This document shows positions 45,264 through 56,200 of a DNA stretch of 64,000 bases, one piece after another (position 1 is the stretch's first letter; each line of letters starts with the position of its first letter). The notes beneath the pieces are model-generated. The model had not been told where the DNA came from, ran no database searches, and saw nothing but the letters and a program-made list of their open reading frames with translations. Source of the DNA: Yamagishiella unicocca (taxonomy: Eukaryota; Chlorophyta; Chlorophyceae; Chlamydomonadales; Volvocaceae). Both the position numbers and the translations under genes were made by a program. The DNA lies in assembly GCA_003116995.1 (NCBI GenBank), contig BDSL01000025.1:496001-560000 (forward strand). The letters run 5' to 3'.

Positions 45264-48200
45264 GCCCCGGCGGCGTGATGAACTCCACGGAGCTCGCCTG
45301 CTGGCGGCGCCCCGCCGCCGCCGACGCTGGTACGGCGAACGCGCTGAGCGCGACCCGGCCCAGGCCACTGCCGCCGGCCACACCCAGATCCGACATGCGG
45401 CGAGGCGGCGGCCCTGCCGCCGTCAGGGCCTCAGCCCCGCCGGGCGTCACAATGCCGCCGAAGGATCCCGAAGGAGACGAAGTGCGAGGTAGCCGCGGCA
45501 GGCGCGGGCTGCTGCTGGGCGAAGCCCCCGCCAGGGTGTCCGGCGCGTCGCCGCCGCCGCCGCTGCTGCGGCGCAGCGGCGCCGCCGGGCTGGATCCCGC
45601 CGCTGGGCTGGATCCCGCCGCTGGGCTGGATCCCGCCAGCCGTGACTGCGGAGTCGGCGCCAGCCGGAAGCTGCTGCCGCCACCGCCGCCGATGGCGGCG
45701 GCGGCGGAGCCGCCGCTGTTGCTTCCCGAATGCGAGTTTGAGGACTGGGACCTGGTGAGGCCCGAGGACGAAACGAACCGCCAGCGGCCCGACATTGCAC
45801 TGAGCCCGCCGGCGCCGCTGCCACCCGGCCCCGAAACCATGTACGGACTGCGCGCCAGCCACTCGGGCATTGAGGCGGCGGAAGGTGAGGCTCCGGCGCC
45901 GCGCCGCTTGAGGCGCTGTTGGCCCACGCCGCCGGCACTGCCGCGACCGCCGCCGCCACCGGAGCTGCCGCGACCGCCGCCGCCCCCCGCGCTGCCGCGA
46001 CCGCCGCCGCCGGAGCTGCCAGCCCGGTTGCCCCCTCCGCTGAGCGAATCGGAGTTCTGGCGCTGCGCCTGCAGCCCCAGCCTGGTGGCGGGGCTGCGGC
46101 GGATGTTGCCCCCGGCGCCGCCGGCACTGGCTCCCGCGCCCCTGGACCCCCCCGTCGGTGTTGTGGGCACTGCCGGCAAGTCGCCGCCACCGCTAGCCGC
46201 CTGGAAGGGAGACGACGAGCCGCCGCCGCCAGCCGACCCCGTAGCCACGCCGCTCTCGCTGCAGTGCGCGCCAGCGCCGCCGCCGTCGGCGCTGCCGGCG
46301 CCGCCGGCGCCACTACTTGTCGACGCCCTGGCGCCGCCGCCGTTGGTTTTAGCTGGGGCCGCCAGCGCGGTTGCGCCGCCGAGACTGCCGCGCCGGCGGC
46401 TGATGGAGGAGGGCAGGGACAGCAGCCCGTCCGGCAGCGCGCCGCCGGTGCCGCCCAGTGAGGAGTTCCGGCTGCGGCTGGGCGCCCTGGCGAGGTAGGG
46501 GGACTGGCGGGGGCGGGCGGGGCTCCCTGCGGGCGCGGGAGGAGGGAGGAGGGCCGGGCGGCGGTGGCTGTTTCAGTTGCTGCCGTCGTCGCCAAGGAGG
46601 GGGAGGAGGGCTGGAGGACACGAATGGAAACTAGGACAGAGCTACGTGGGCCTTACTTTACTCTACTTTACAAGCAAGGCTTACAAGCACCGCCCGCCGC
46701 CCCGGGGCCCCGGTCGAGATGACCGGACGCCATCCTCATCCCCACGATCCCAGCCCACCAAGCTCCCCGGCCCCCGCCCCTCTGCCTCCCAGCCCCCAAT
46801 CCCCCAGCTCCCAGCCGCCCCGTCCCCCGGCCCCCAGCCCAACTCCCGGCGGTCCGCGCTCGAAGCGCACCCACTCACCCAATCCGCTGCTGCTACCGCT
46901 CACCGCCCCGTTGGTCGCCCACTGCGCGCGGTTGCGCCCCCCGCTGCCGCCGCCGGGGCCCGCAGCGGGGCTGACCCGGATGTTGAGCCCGGTGTAGCGC
47001 GCCACGACACGCGCGCCACCGCCCGCGCTGCCCGGGACCGAGACGGCTGGTGTGGGTATGGGCAGCTCGGGTCTCAGCGCCTTGATGTCGGTGATGAAGT
47101 CCATGGACCAGTCGTGCATCTTGGTGTGCATCATCTCAAGCAGCCCCTGGGCGCCGGCGCGGCGCGAGAGGAGGGGGAAAGGGGGGAAGGGAGGAAGAGA
47201 GGCAGGAAGGGAGATGAGTGGTTCACGGGGGCCGGAGTGAGGGCGACGGGCGTGGAGGGGAGTGGAGGGCCTTGCTTGCCCTCCTCTCGTCAGTTCACTG
47301 GTTTCACTTTCCAAACGCCGCTGCCTACCTCCCCCGCCCCGCCCCGCCCCGCCCCGCCCCGCCCCGCCCCGCCCCGCCCCGCCCCGCCCCGCCCCGCCCC
47401 GCCCCGCCCCGCCCCGCCCTTCTGTTTTCAACGGTTTTTTCGGACATCCACGGGTTTCCCTCGAACCCCGCCCCGCCCCGCCCCGCCCCGCCCCGCCCCG
47501 CCCCGCCCCGCCCCGCCCCGCCCTCGAAGCTCCCACCTTGATTCGCTCCACGCGCCCCAGGCACTCCCGGAACCCCCGCTGGAAGGACTCCGCAGCGGCG
47601 GCAGGTGCGGCCGCCAGCGCCTCCAGACCCGGGGGGCTGTGGGCCAGCACGCTGCCCCGCAGCAGCTCCAGGGCGAAGTCCTGCGGAGGCGGGGGTTACA
47701 AGTAAAGAACCGGTAAGGGGGCCGGCGGGGGGGGGGTGCAAAACAGAGCCGGTTATCCGACGTGGGGTGGGTTGGGGGAGAGGCGGTAAGGGGGCCGGCG
47801 GGATTTGGGTCAGCGGCAGGCGAGGGCAGACGGGGCGCAGGGGCAGGAGGTGAGCCCAGGCGGCGTCATGGAGGGGGGCTGGCAGAAGAGGCGGCAATCG
47901 AGCGCCCTTGCCCCACGTGGATGTGGCACTTTTCCCACCAAGCCCGGATCCCTCCTCAGCCCCCACCTGATCCGTCAGCAGCAGTTGCGCCAGGCGGTCC
48001 ACCCCCGCGTCCTCCGCGCTGAGCCGCGCTGCGGGGGGCCGCCGCTGCACGCACGAGTCGATGGCCACGATGTGGGCCGCGTAGCGGGAGCCTGCGGCCC
48101 GGGAGCGGTGGGCGGGTAACAAGGTGACGCCGTGCTGGCCGTGCGCTGGCGGTGTGTTTGCGGACGTTCGGTAAGAGGTGGAGTGCGAATGACGCAAAGA

Positions 48201-51200
48201 GAGAGCGGCGAGAGGGGTTGATGGGGTGCGGGGTTGGGGATTATCGGATTTATCGCACGATTTCGTTGTTAATTGAGGTGTGACAACTGGCAGGCAAGCA
48301 GCTCAGGCGAGCTTGGGAGCGAGGCGCGTGGAGGGGGAAGGGGGGAGGGCAGCTACCAAGGAAGCGGGCCCCGGACTGCAATCCGAGAAATCAGGCAGCT
48401 AGTCCTCGTTGTCGCCAAATGCGGGGCGGCCCATTAGCAACCCATTTCGGATCAACGCGAGAAGAGAGACCGAAATCGTGCGCCGCCCAAGCGCCCCCAC
48501 CCCGTCTGCTGCCCCCTCCCCATCTCCGCCCCCGCCCCCACCCCCGTCTGCTGCCCCCTCCCCATCTCCGGCCCCCGCCCCCCACGGGTCTTCCTCGAAA
48601 GCCCCCCAGCCCGAACCCACCCGGGCGCCCGAACAGTATGTTGTTTGGGTTGCCCCTCCATGACAGGTCGGAGCAGGGAAGACGGTCCGCGTTGCCCAGC
48701 ACTGCGTCCAGCAGGAACAAGCGACCCAGCTCCTCGAAGGTTCCCAGCTGGGGCCCGGGAGACTGCGAGGGGGGTTCGAGGGAAACCCGTGGATGTCCGA
48801 AAAAACCCGTTTAAAACAGAAGTTTTGAGATGCATGCTGGAGAACTGGGTTGGGGAGACTGCGAGGGGGAGGGCCGCGAGGGAACCCGTTTACGCGACAT
48901 AGGAAAAGGAATCTGGGGGAAACAGTGGTGGGACAAAAAGGGAAGAGGTGCTGTTCGCTCTCACAGAAGAGACGAGGAGCGGCAGTTTACACATCAAAGC
49001 AACGACGTCTTCCCCGCCAGTCAGCAGTCGACCCCATCCACCGCAAAACATGTGTAACACGCACTGCGCTAAAACCCAGTTCCCTTTCTAACCCTGGCAA
49101 CCAGGAACGCAATCGCACCAAAGTCCTCCAGCATGAAGGCGCAAAAAGGGTTCCAAACCTTTCTCTAGTCGCTCTTTACTTCTCTCGCATGTGCCCACCG
49201 GCGGGTTTCCTCCCCTCCCTAACGCACCAGGAACGCCCCCTCGCACTCCAGCAGCGGCCAGCCCGGGCAGTACTCCATCAGCAGCAGCACCGGCAGCGAG
49301 GCCAGCTCCGCCGCCAGTTCCTGCGCGCCACCGCCGCCGGTGCCCAGCCGGTGGCACTGCTCACTCAACGCGCGCCACTCCTCAGAGCTGGGACCCGCCT
49401 GGGGCGCCGCGGCCGGAAAGGGGCGGAGGCGACAACAACGTGTGCGAGCGTAAGCGTGCAGGGCTGCAAAAACGACCCGGTTATCCGCTTTTTCAGCTTG
49501 CATTCAGGATACAACAAACAATATAGTTAAAAACACCATTCGCAATGACATGCGCGTGATGCCCGTGATGGCCACTGGCGGGGACTTGGCTTCCGAGCCG
49601 GAAGGATTGGAAGCCTTGGGGGCAGATGCACTCCTTCAGACCGCCTAAAGCTGCAAGCCGCCGCCGCCGGCACACACCTGCCGAATGATCCGGCAGTCCG
49701 GTGCGCATATGTCCAGGTGGCGGGTCAGCTCATTGGCGAACCTGAGAGGACAACAGGAGGGGGCCCACGGTGGGTGAGTGGTGGGAGCCGTGGGGGACTC
49801 GCCTCGACAAAACCACGCATGTCCGGCCCCTTCGCCCCCGCGCCCACATGCGCACACCGCATAGGGACCTGGGAACCTTGCCGCCCTAACCCCCACGGTG
49901 CGCCTTCGTACACGGGTTTTCCTTGCCACCCCCACCCTCTCCACACACCAACACACAGCAGGCACATCAACGACCTGTTCTCGTGGTTCCAAAATACAAC
50001 AACACCTTCCTGCCCCGCGCCGAATGCAGTTCCTCTCTCCCCCCCATATACACCCACACCACACCCACACCGCCCTAATGCTCACTGCTCTGCCTGCATC
50101 AGGAGGCGGCTCGGTCCGAACTTTAGCACCGCGACCCCCTCGGGCTCGCCGTGGTTGACGGGCGCGAAGAAGCAGAAGAACACCCGCCCGCCGCTGTTGA
50201 CCTCAAGCTGGTTGAGGGGCGGCCGTGTCAGAGGACGATCGTGGGAGGAGAGGAATTTGGGTTCGTGCGGGGACATGGGGATGGAGCAGCACCGAGTTGG
50301 GGCGGGAAGGCAGCTGGGTGCTTGAGAATGGAGGAGGCATTTGGGTTGGATTCGGATGGATTCGGGTTGGATTCGGGAAAGCGCATCATGGCATGGCCCA
50401 TGACTCTTTTCCAGCTTGACGGCGCGACCGCGTAGCTTGTCCCCCGGAGCCTGGCACACGGATCGGGTTATTCAAACACGCGATTGTACGACGTGGGAAC
50501 TCGCTGGCCGCTCGCTTCCCCTGTTGTGGATTTTCTGCACGCCCAAGTATACAAACCTCGAGCCGCTCAGCTCCGCTGCCGTACTCCCACCCGCCCCGGC
50601 CGCATTTCCTGCAGGACCCAATTCTTCCCGGGGCCCTACGCGCGCGCCCCCCCCCCCCCGGTGCAGCCCCCTCTCTCCACACCTTGACCTCCGGCTTTGC
50701 TTAAACCTAAGCCGAATCCTCCAGCTTGCAATACCCAAATCGAGTGCACCAAACGTTTCTGTATTTCAGTTTTCCTTTTTAGTGCCTGACCTACGGATAT
50801 CCTCTCAAACCCCCACCACGTGCTCGTACGGCACCTGCACGTGGCCTGGGTGGTTGCCGGGGACCGTCTCCCCCTCCTTGAGCGATTCGGTGGATACCAC
50901 GCAACGCAGCAGCGACCAGTTGACGCTGCGGTCGTCTGAGGGCAGCAGCGCGCGGTAAGCGGAGGGGGGTTTGGACACGGGGGGGTGGGGCTGAAGACGG
51001 GGGCTCCCGTGGGAGGGCGACTGACATGGGGCTGCGTAACGATGGGCCGCGCAAGTTACCGTACGGCGTGACGTCAAAGTTCGGAGGATTCCGCTAACAA
51101 TGCTGAGCCGTCGGAAGTCCGCAAAGTGCCGCCAAAGAGTGATACGAGGTTTGGAACGCAGGAGGGGTTAGGTCGGCGGCCCCATGGGCGAATGGCCGGC

Positions 51201-51511
51201 TTCAGCGCTGGTAGAGGGATGGGGGTCTGGGCGCGTTGTGGAGTCGCGCCCGGTTTCGGGCCCCTCGTGGTCGGCCTACCGTGCCAGAAGAAGCGCGCAC
51301 CTATCAAAATTGGCGTCCCCGATAGCAGCCTGTCCTTGAATGAGTGGCCTCGGGGCAGGGAGGTCGTTGCCGAGCGCGGGACGAAGGTGCCATAGTCCAC
51401 CCGCACGCCCAGTGTCTCTTCAAGCAATGCAGCTAGCTCTCGTGCTTCGGAGAGGGTGTTGCCGAGCGAATTCAGGGGCACACGCCATGGCTCCACTTTG
51501 TCGATTGTCAT
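39896..51511 (-). CDS. PHS1: PHS1-like atypical kinase / dual-specificity phosphatase
   Basis: Sixteen exons join in phase: 51511-51301, 50935-50835, 50207-50086, 49741-49678, 49398-49228, 48747-48621, 48091-47967, 47680-47537, 47146-46904, 46503-43831, 43572-43466, 43276-43153, 42875-42699, 41751-41638, 41041-40911 and 40148-39896, giving 1628 aa. Residues about 60-400 fit an actin-fragmin-kinase-type domain: LPRGHSFKDR, VAVLKFGPS, FANELTRHL, LLLMEYCPG, LGNADRLPC, RGNPNNILF and IDSCVQRRPP. Residues 437-1327 are one Gly/Ser/Ala-rich exon. The phosphatase (about 1405-1560) has GLFVGGAVSAD, an Asp-rich acid loop (RDVDDEDI) and the signature HCSEGKSRS (Cys1514, Arg1520). CPVCG with two His follows at 1589-1611. 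Plant PHS1 has this order; its kinase part phosphorylates alpha-tubulin and destabilises cortical microtubules, with the phosphatase holding it in check. A similar cytoskeletal role here is inferred. Intron 12 uses a GC donor. Exon 9/10 borders were set by phase. Confidence 0.88.
40172..40232 (-). repeat. Short intronic element, family B, inverted copy in PHS1 intron 15
   Basis: The minus strand reads ACTTCTGTTTTAAACGG, then CCGGACATCCACGGGTTTCC, then CTCGAC and C-runs. It shares its 5' break point with the copy at 47422. Confidence 0.8.
40599..40710. repeat. Two tandem copies of a 56-bp unit in PHS1 intron 15
   Basis: Units starting GTCCGTACAATGTTGACGTG at 40599 and 40655 are identical as far as I can read. 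Confidence 0.92.
42506..42570 (+). repeat. Short intronic element, family A, copy 3 (diverged)
   Basis: GAAGGCTATGCACCAGCTAC through GAGTTACCGGTTCTTTTCGG and GTAACC. It is followed at 42576-42660 by two more modules (CACGAGTCTTCCTCGAAACC and ACCGGGTCTACTCG). It lies in PHS1 intron 13, antisense to the gene. Confidence 0.8.
42917..43005. repeat. GGTGGTTGC/GATGGTTGC tandem repeat in PHS1 intron 12
   Basis: About nine imperfect 9-12 bp units (TGGTGGTTGCGG, GATGATGGTTGC). Confidence 0.9.
43741..43824 (+). repeat. Short intronic element, family B, near full-length copy
   Basis: Begins CCCCAACCCAGTTCTCCAGC, passes ATGCATCTCAAAACGTCTGT and ends GCACGGGTCTTCCTCGAAAC. It matches the inverted copy at 48770-48857 from end to end. 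It lies in PHS1 intron 10. Confidence 0.85.
47331..47524. repeat. (CCCCG)n tract split by a family-B element in PHS1 intron 8
   Basis: About 18 CCCCG units (47331-47420), then a family-B element (47422-47470: TTCTGTTTTCAACGG, then CGGACATCCACGGGTTTCCC), then about 11 more CCCCG units. The tract produces Ala/Pro/Arg and Gly/Ala/Arg repeat frames on both strands that are not genes. Confidence 0.95.
48757..48869 (-). repeat. Family-B element with a 17-bp flanking duplication in PHS1 intron 5
   Basis: The direct repeat GGGAGACTGCGAGGGGG occurs exactly at 48757-48773 and 48853-48869. Between them is a family-B element reading on the minus strand from AACCCAGTTCTCCAGCATGC to GGGTTTCCCTCGAAC. The flanking repeat looks like a target-site duplication. 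The left copy is only 10 nt from the exon 6 acceptor. Confidence 0.8.
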
Positions 51512-53210
51512 CGTGCGGACCCTTGGCCCGTCGCGGCCGCGCTGTCGATTTTGTGTCTGTGTGCTATCGATTTTGTGTATTTTCAGTCACACCCGAATAA
51601 CATTACAGCGTTCTGCAAAGCAGTACTTGAAAGGCACACTTGCCGTATGCGCAAAACAACGGAAATCATGGGTGACGCATATCAATTGCTGATAACCTTT
51701 CTATATATCTTCGAAGCTCGGGTATTACAAGAGAATATTTGCAACAGGTGCCACAGCTGTTGATGATCACACATTGTTTCCCGCTCCTAACCTACCCCCC
51801 CCCCCGGTGCATTTTGCATGAAAGTCATGTGCGCAGCATTCAGCTACCACCATATGAATATCCAGCCTACAGCACGTCCTGGTGGCTTGAAGTGGGGACG
51901 GTTTCCCCGCGCCCTGGACGACAGTCGAAGGCGGTCGCAGAGCGCCGTCTGCATTATGGCGCAATAGCCCAAGCGTGAGCATTACAGGGGGGGCGCTGCG
52001 GCGGCGTGTGCAGCTCCTTGGCATGTCAAGTGATAACGGTTGGCGCTGGGTTGGGCGTTGCCCCTTCTCTGCCTGGCAGAGCAGACGCCAACATATTTAG
52101 GTTTCCCCCTGTGCCCCAACCTATTGGTCCAAGGGTTGCGTGTCAATTACTAGGCATGCATGATCATGCTATGGTATTTTACAAAGAAAGGTTGCGGAGG
52201 ACCCCAAGCCCTGGACGTGGGATCCGAGCGAGCATCCTCCATACGCCGCGAAGTCCTTATTCAGACACGTACACGTACGGCCCGGACGTCCGAAAGCCGT
52301 TGACTGATGAGTTGGGGCAGGGGGGCGGAACCTGACTAAATTGAGGGAGTTGCAGTGGCCTAACGTTGCAATGGACGTCGCGTTCGGACAGAGCCGGTGG
52401 CGGCGGTGGGGGCACAGCCATTTGAGTGATAGGGAACAGTCGTGAACGGCTCATGTTGTGGAGAGCAGGGAGCAGTCTCCTTTGGCAGACAGGCGCCTCG
52501 CCTCGTCCATTGTCTGTACGGCATGCACCACCAAGAAATGCTTTCGGGACTTGGGCCCACTCGAGCAACATTCGTGAAGTCGAGGCTTGGCGCGCCTACG
52601 TAGACAAGGGTTAGCTCGGATTGTCAAGCATCGCTGTGACTGGGCGTCACAGGTGTTGTTGTCGTTCTTTGCTGTCGATTGCGTGGCGCCGCTGGCGATC
52701 GTGAGCCTTGAAGCCTACGTTTCTGACGATCATGATGTTGCGTGCCCTCCCCCCCGCGGCCCTGCCCCTGCCTGCCCTCAATCGACCCGCCCACGCGGGG
52801 CCCTCATCAAACCCCCCTCGCGCTCTAGCACCCGCCTTTTCGAGGGTCGTGTCGCGGGAGTATACCTGCGCAGCCGGGCTCGCAGCCGGGCTCTTGTGAG
52901 AGAGAGAGAGACCGCGTTACAGTGGCCGCACGACAGGCGGCACCCGCCCTTATCCCGGCGGGAAAGCACTGCGGAAGAGACACGGAACCAAGGTCGGGTA
53001 CGGGCAACAGCAGGCAAACAGCAGCATGCAAAGTCAGCACAAGCGACGGCAGGACACGGCCCCATGCAGGCCACCCTTACGCGTCAAAACCACCACAAAA
53101 GCCCCCATTGGCTCACCTGCCCATCACCCGCACCACTCGTATCTCGAACCAGCAAAGGTGGCACCAGGAAAGAAAGAACGAAAGAACAAACAGCAGCCAA
53201 GGCAGGCTAG
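51512..53210. other. PHS1 5' flank and LINE 2 3' region; no gene seen
   Basis: The PHS1 5' UTR and promoter should lie just above 51511, but I find no clear core element. At 52.9 kb the minus strand has TGTAA followed by a CT-dinucleotide run, a possible 3' end for LINE 2. No target duplication for LINE 2 was found by eye. GTGCCCCAACCTATT-like text at about 52110 also occurs at about 36490. Confidence 0.4.
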
Positions 53211-56200
53211 CTAGGGCTGCACGGCGCACATGAGCCGACCCCCGGTTACGAACAAAAATGGGTGGTCCACCCCCACGTCACCCCAGTCCTTGCGGGGCAA
53301 ACCCAAGCCCGCAAAGTCCCGCAGCAAGGCCCAGAACTTAGCAAGGAGGCCAGAACGCATAGCAGCAGGGAGGGTGGTGCCGGAGAGCCGATGAGAGTGT
53401 ATGTACCGGCGCGCCCACTCCATCGCGTTGAGCGCCGCCAACGCCACCACATCCCACACACACTGCAGCACAGTGGTCGGATCCGGCGACACACACAACC
53501 ACACATGCTCACGCGTGACCCCGCACCCACAGCAGACTTCCAGTTCATCCCAGAGCGGGCGGACGAGGGGGCAAGACCAAAAGTGATGCAAGCGCGGCGA
53601 CTCGGCCACACCCGCTGCAGCGGGGTAACAGCCGCAAGCACACGGTTCGGGTGGGACCAGCGGGAGGTGAGAGGAGCCCGGCATGGGCACCCCGTCAACC
53701 GCCAGCCGCCAGAGGACCTCCTTCCACCGCGGCTCCCACTTAAGACGCTTCCACAACCGCCGCCATACCGCGCGTAACGCCACAAGGGCCGCCTCGGGCG
53801 TGGCAGCCACAGCAGGGGACAGCCCGAGCGCCTCCCGCACATACGCCGCATGACAGGCCTGCCTGGGGCGCTCCAGTTCCGCCGCCTGGAGCAGGGTGCC
53901 CAGCTTGACGGTGAAGGAGGTGAGGGGCAGCACGGCGTCCACACCCAGCCGCCACCCCAGGCGAGCAAGGAGGAGAGCATCCACCTCGTCAGGCGACGGC
54001 GGGGCGGGGCCATCGGGCGCCAGGCGAGCAGCAGCGAGCCATGCGGGCGAGATGTCAGAAAGGAGAGCGGCCACCGCAGCCCGCGCCGCGATGCGATCTT
54101 GGAGCGCACCCATGGCCAGCTCGGAGGGCGCCAGCTCGTGCCGTACGAGCGTCGTCCAGCGCTCAGCCAGCCGGCTGAAGACGGCCATGCCCGGCGTCGT
54201 CGCCAGGGCATGGGCGCGCTCCACCTCAAACGCGGTCATAGCGTCCTGCACCCGGACGGCGTCGCCGACGGTCAGCAGGCGGCGGCACATGGTGAGGGGG
54301 CCATGGATAGCCTCCAACCCCGGCCGCCGGCCCGGCGCCCCCGCGTTGGGCAGGAGCGGGTTGCCCCACAGCGGCGCGTTGAAGCACCAGACGCCCGGCT
54401 CCAGGGGGGGGTCCGCGACGTCAGACAGGGGGGGGAGGTGACCGAGGCTCGTGGCAAGCCGGTGGATGTCCGGGGGCAAGCTGAAGGGGGCGCCGAGCCA
54501 CGGGCCATCCGGGCGAGCTGTGGTGACGGCCAGCGGGCGGAAGGCAGGGTGGAGGGTAGAGAGGAAGGAGACCGCAATCCGGATCCACGGCGCGCGGGCA
54601 GCCGGGGGCTGCAGCGCGGAGCGGGCGACCGTCAGGCTCCACTTGGCATGCCGGCTGAGGACATGCAGCCGAAGGGGCAGTACACCGAAGCCGCCGATGG
54701 TGGGATGACCGGAGAGCAGGCGGAGGGGGACACCAGTGAAACGGCGCTGGGCGTCATCAGGGCCTAGCTCCCGATCCACCAGCTTTGCGACAAGGGCCAT
54801 GATGCCAGCAAGGACCTCCGCCGGCGGCAGCCCCGAGTGCTCCATGTGGTACGTCGCCATATGGAGAGCATAAGCTGCAGCCGCAGTGGCACGGCCGAAC
54901 ATCGACAGGGCCATGCGGGAGATCTTTTGGAGACGGCGGCGGGCCTCCGACATCCGTGACGCCCAATCGAGGACGGGGGCGGCAGGCGGATTGGTGAAGG
55001 GGATGCCCAGCGCCACCGCAGCGGGCACGATCCGAAGGCCAGCGAGGGCAGGGGGCGGGGGAGAAGGGGAGGGGCGAGGCACCCCGGGAGCGGTGGCGGC
55101 AAGGGACGGCGATGTGGAGGGACCCGGGGCGGCCAGGGCGCCAGCGGCTGCGGCGAGGGCGCCCACGACCTCGACAGCTGCAGCACCGCGGCCACGACGC
55201 CGACGACCGCGGCGAGCCAGCCCTGGTGGGCGCGCCAGGCGAGGCGGGTGACGGGCGACGGGGGAGCTGGCGGCGCCAGCAGGGGCGGCTGGGACGGCTG
55301 GAGCGGCTGGGGCGGCCGGGGCAGTGGGGGCGGCAGTGACAGCCGCGACGGCTGGGGCGTCAGGAGGCGTGGGAGACGCTGCGGCGGCGCCAGCGGCGGC
55401 CGGGGCTGCGGTCGTCAGCACCGTGGTGGCCGCGGCACCCGCGGCCGCCCCAGGAGGACTACCGGCGGCAGCCGAACCGGCGGTCGCCAGCGCCTCGGCG
55501 GCCACTGCGACCAGGACGGCAGCCGCCGGCGCCACGGCAGCCGCGGCGGCCGGGGCGGCAGCCGCCTGCGGGGCAGCAGCAGCGGCGGCCAGGGCGGCAG
55601 CCACCGGCGCAGCGGCAGCAGCGGCGGCGGCCGGGGCGTCAGGAGGTACGGCGGCGGCGCCAGCGCCTGCCGGGGCGGCCTCCACCGGCGCCTCGGCAGC
55701 AGCGGCGCTCGGGGCGGCGGGTGAAGCGGCGGCACCGCCCGCAGCGGTCCACGCGGCGGCAGGGGCGGCGACGGCCGCCACCGCAGCGGCAAGGACGGCA
55801 GCCGGGGCGGCGGGCGCCGGCGCCACCTGGCGACCAGCCCACAGCAGCTCGACCTTGGAGGGATTCAGGTGCTGGCCAGAGGCGCGGGCAAACGCCGCCA
55901 TGAGGGCGATAAATGGCGGTACTGCAGCTGCATCTGGGAGCGCGATTTGGGCATCATCAGCAAACTGCACGCCGGTAACCAGGCTGGCCGGGTCCGCCGG
56001 GGCCAGCGGCACGCCAACACCGTGCCGCTTCAGCCAGCAGAGGAGGGCGTGGGCCACGAAGAGGTAGAGGAGCGGGGCAAGGGGACAGCCCTGCCGGACG
56101 CCGGCCCGGATAGGGACAGAGCGGGAGATGTAGCCGTTGACGGACGCCATGGCCACTGTACGGCCCAACAGGAGCTGCGTCCATCCCAGGAAACCGGCCC

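Noticed and set aside
44798..46498. 566-codon plus-strand ORF opposite PHS1 exon 10
   Set aside because: It is the antisense shadow of a GC-rich low-complexity exon; the minus frame joins in phase to kinase and phosphatase exons on both sides.
46879..46886. Alternative donor TTGG/GTGAGT for PHS1 exon 9
   Set aside because: It leaves phase 1, and no acceptor at the start of exon 10 fits; GCG/GTGAGC at 46904 gives phase 0 and joins cleanly.
46577..47716. 379-codon plus-strand ORF rich in Ala-Pro-Arg
   Set aside because: Much of it is the (CCCCG)n intronic tract of the PHS1 gene on the other strand.
53850..56067. Plus-strand ORFs of 305, 158 and 247 codons
   Set aside because: They are antisense shadows of the LINE 2 RT frame, Ala/Gly/Arg-rich with no domain.
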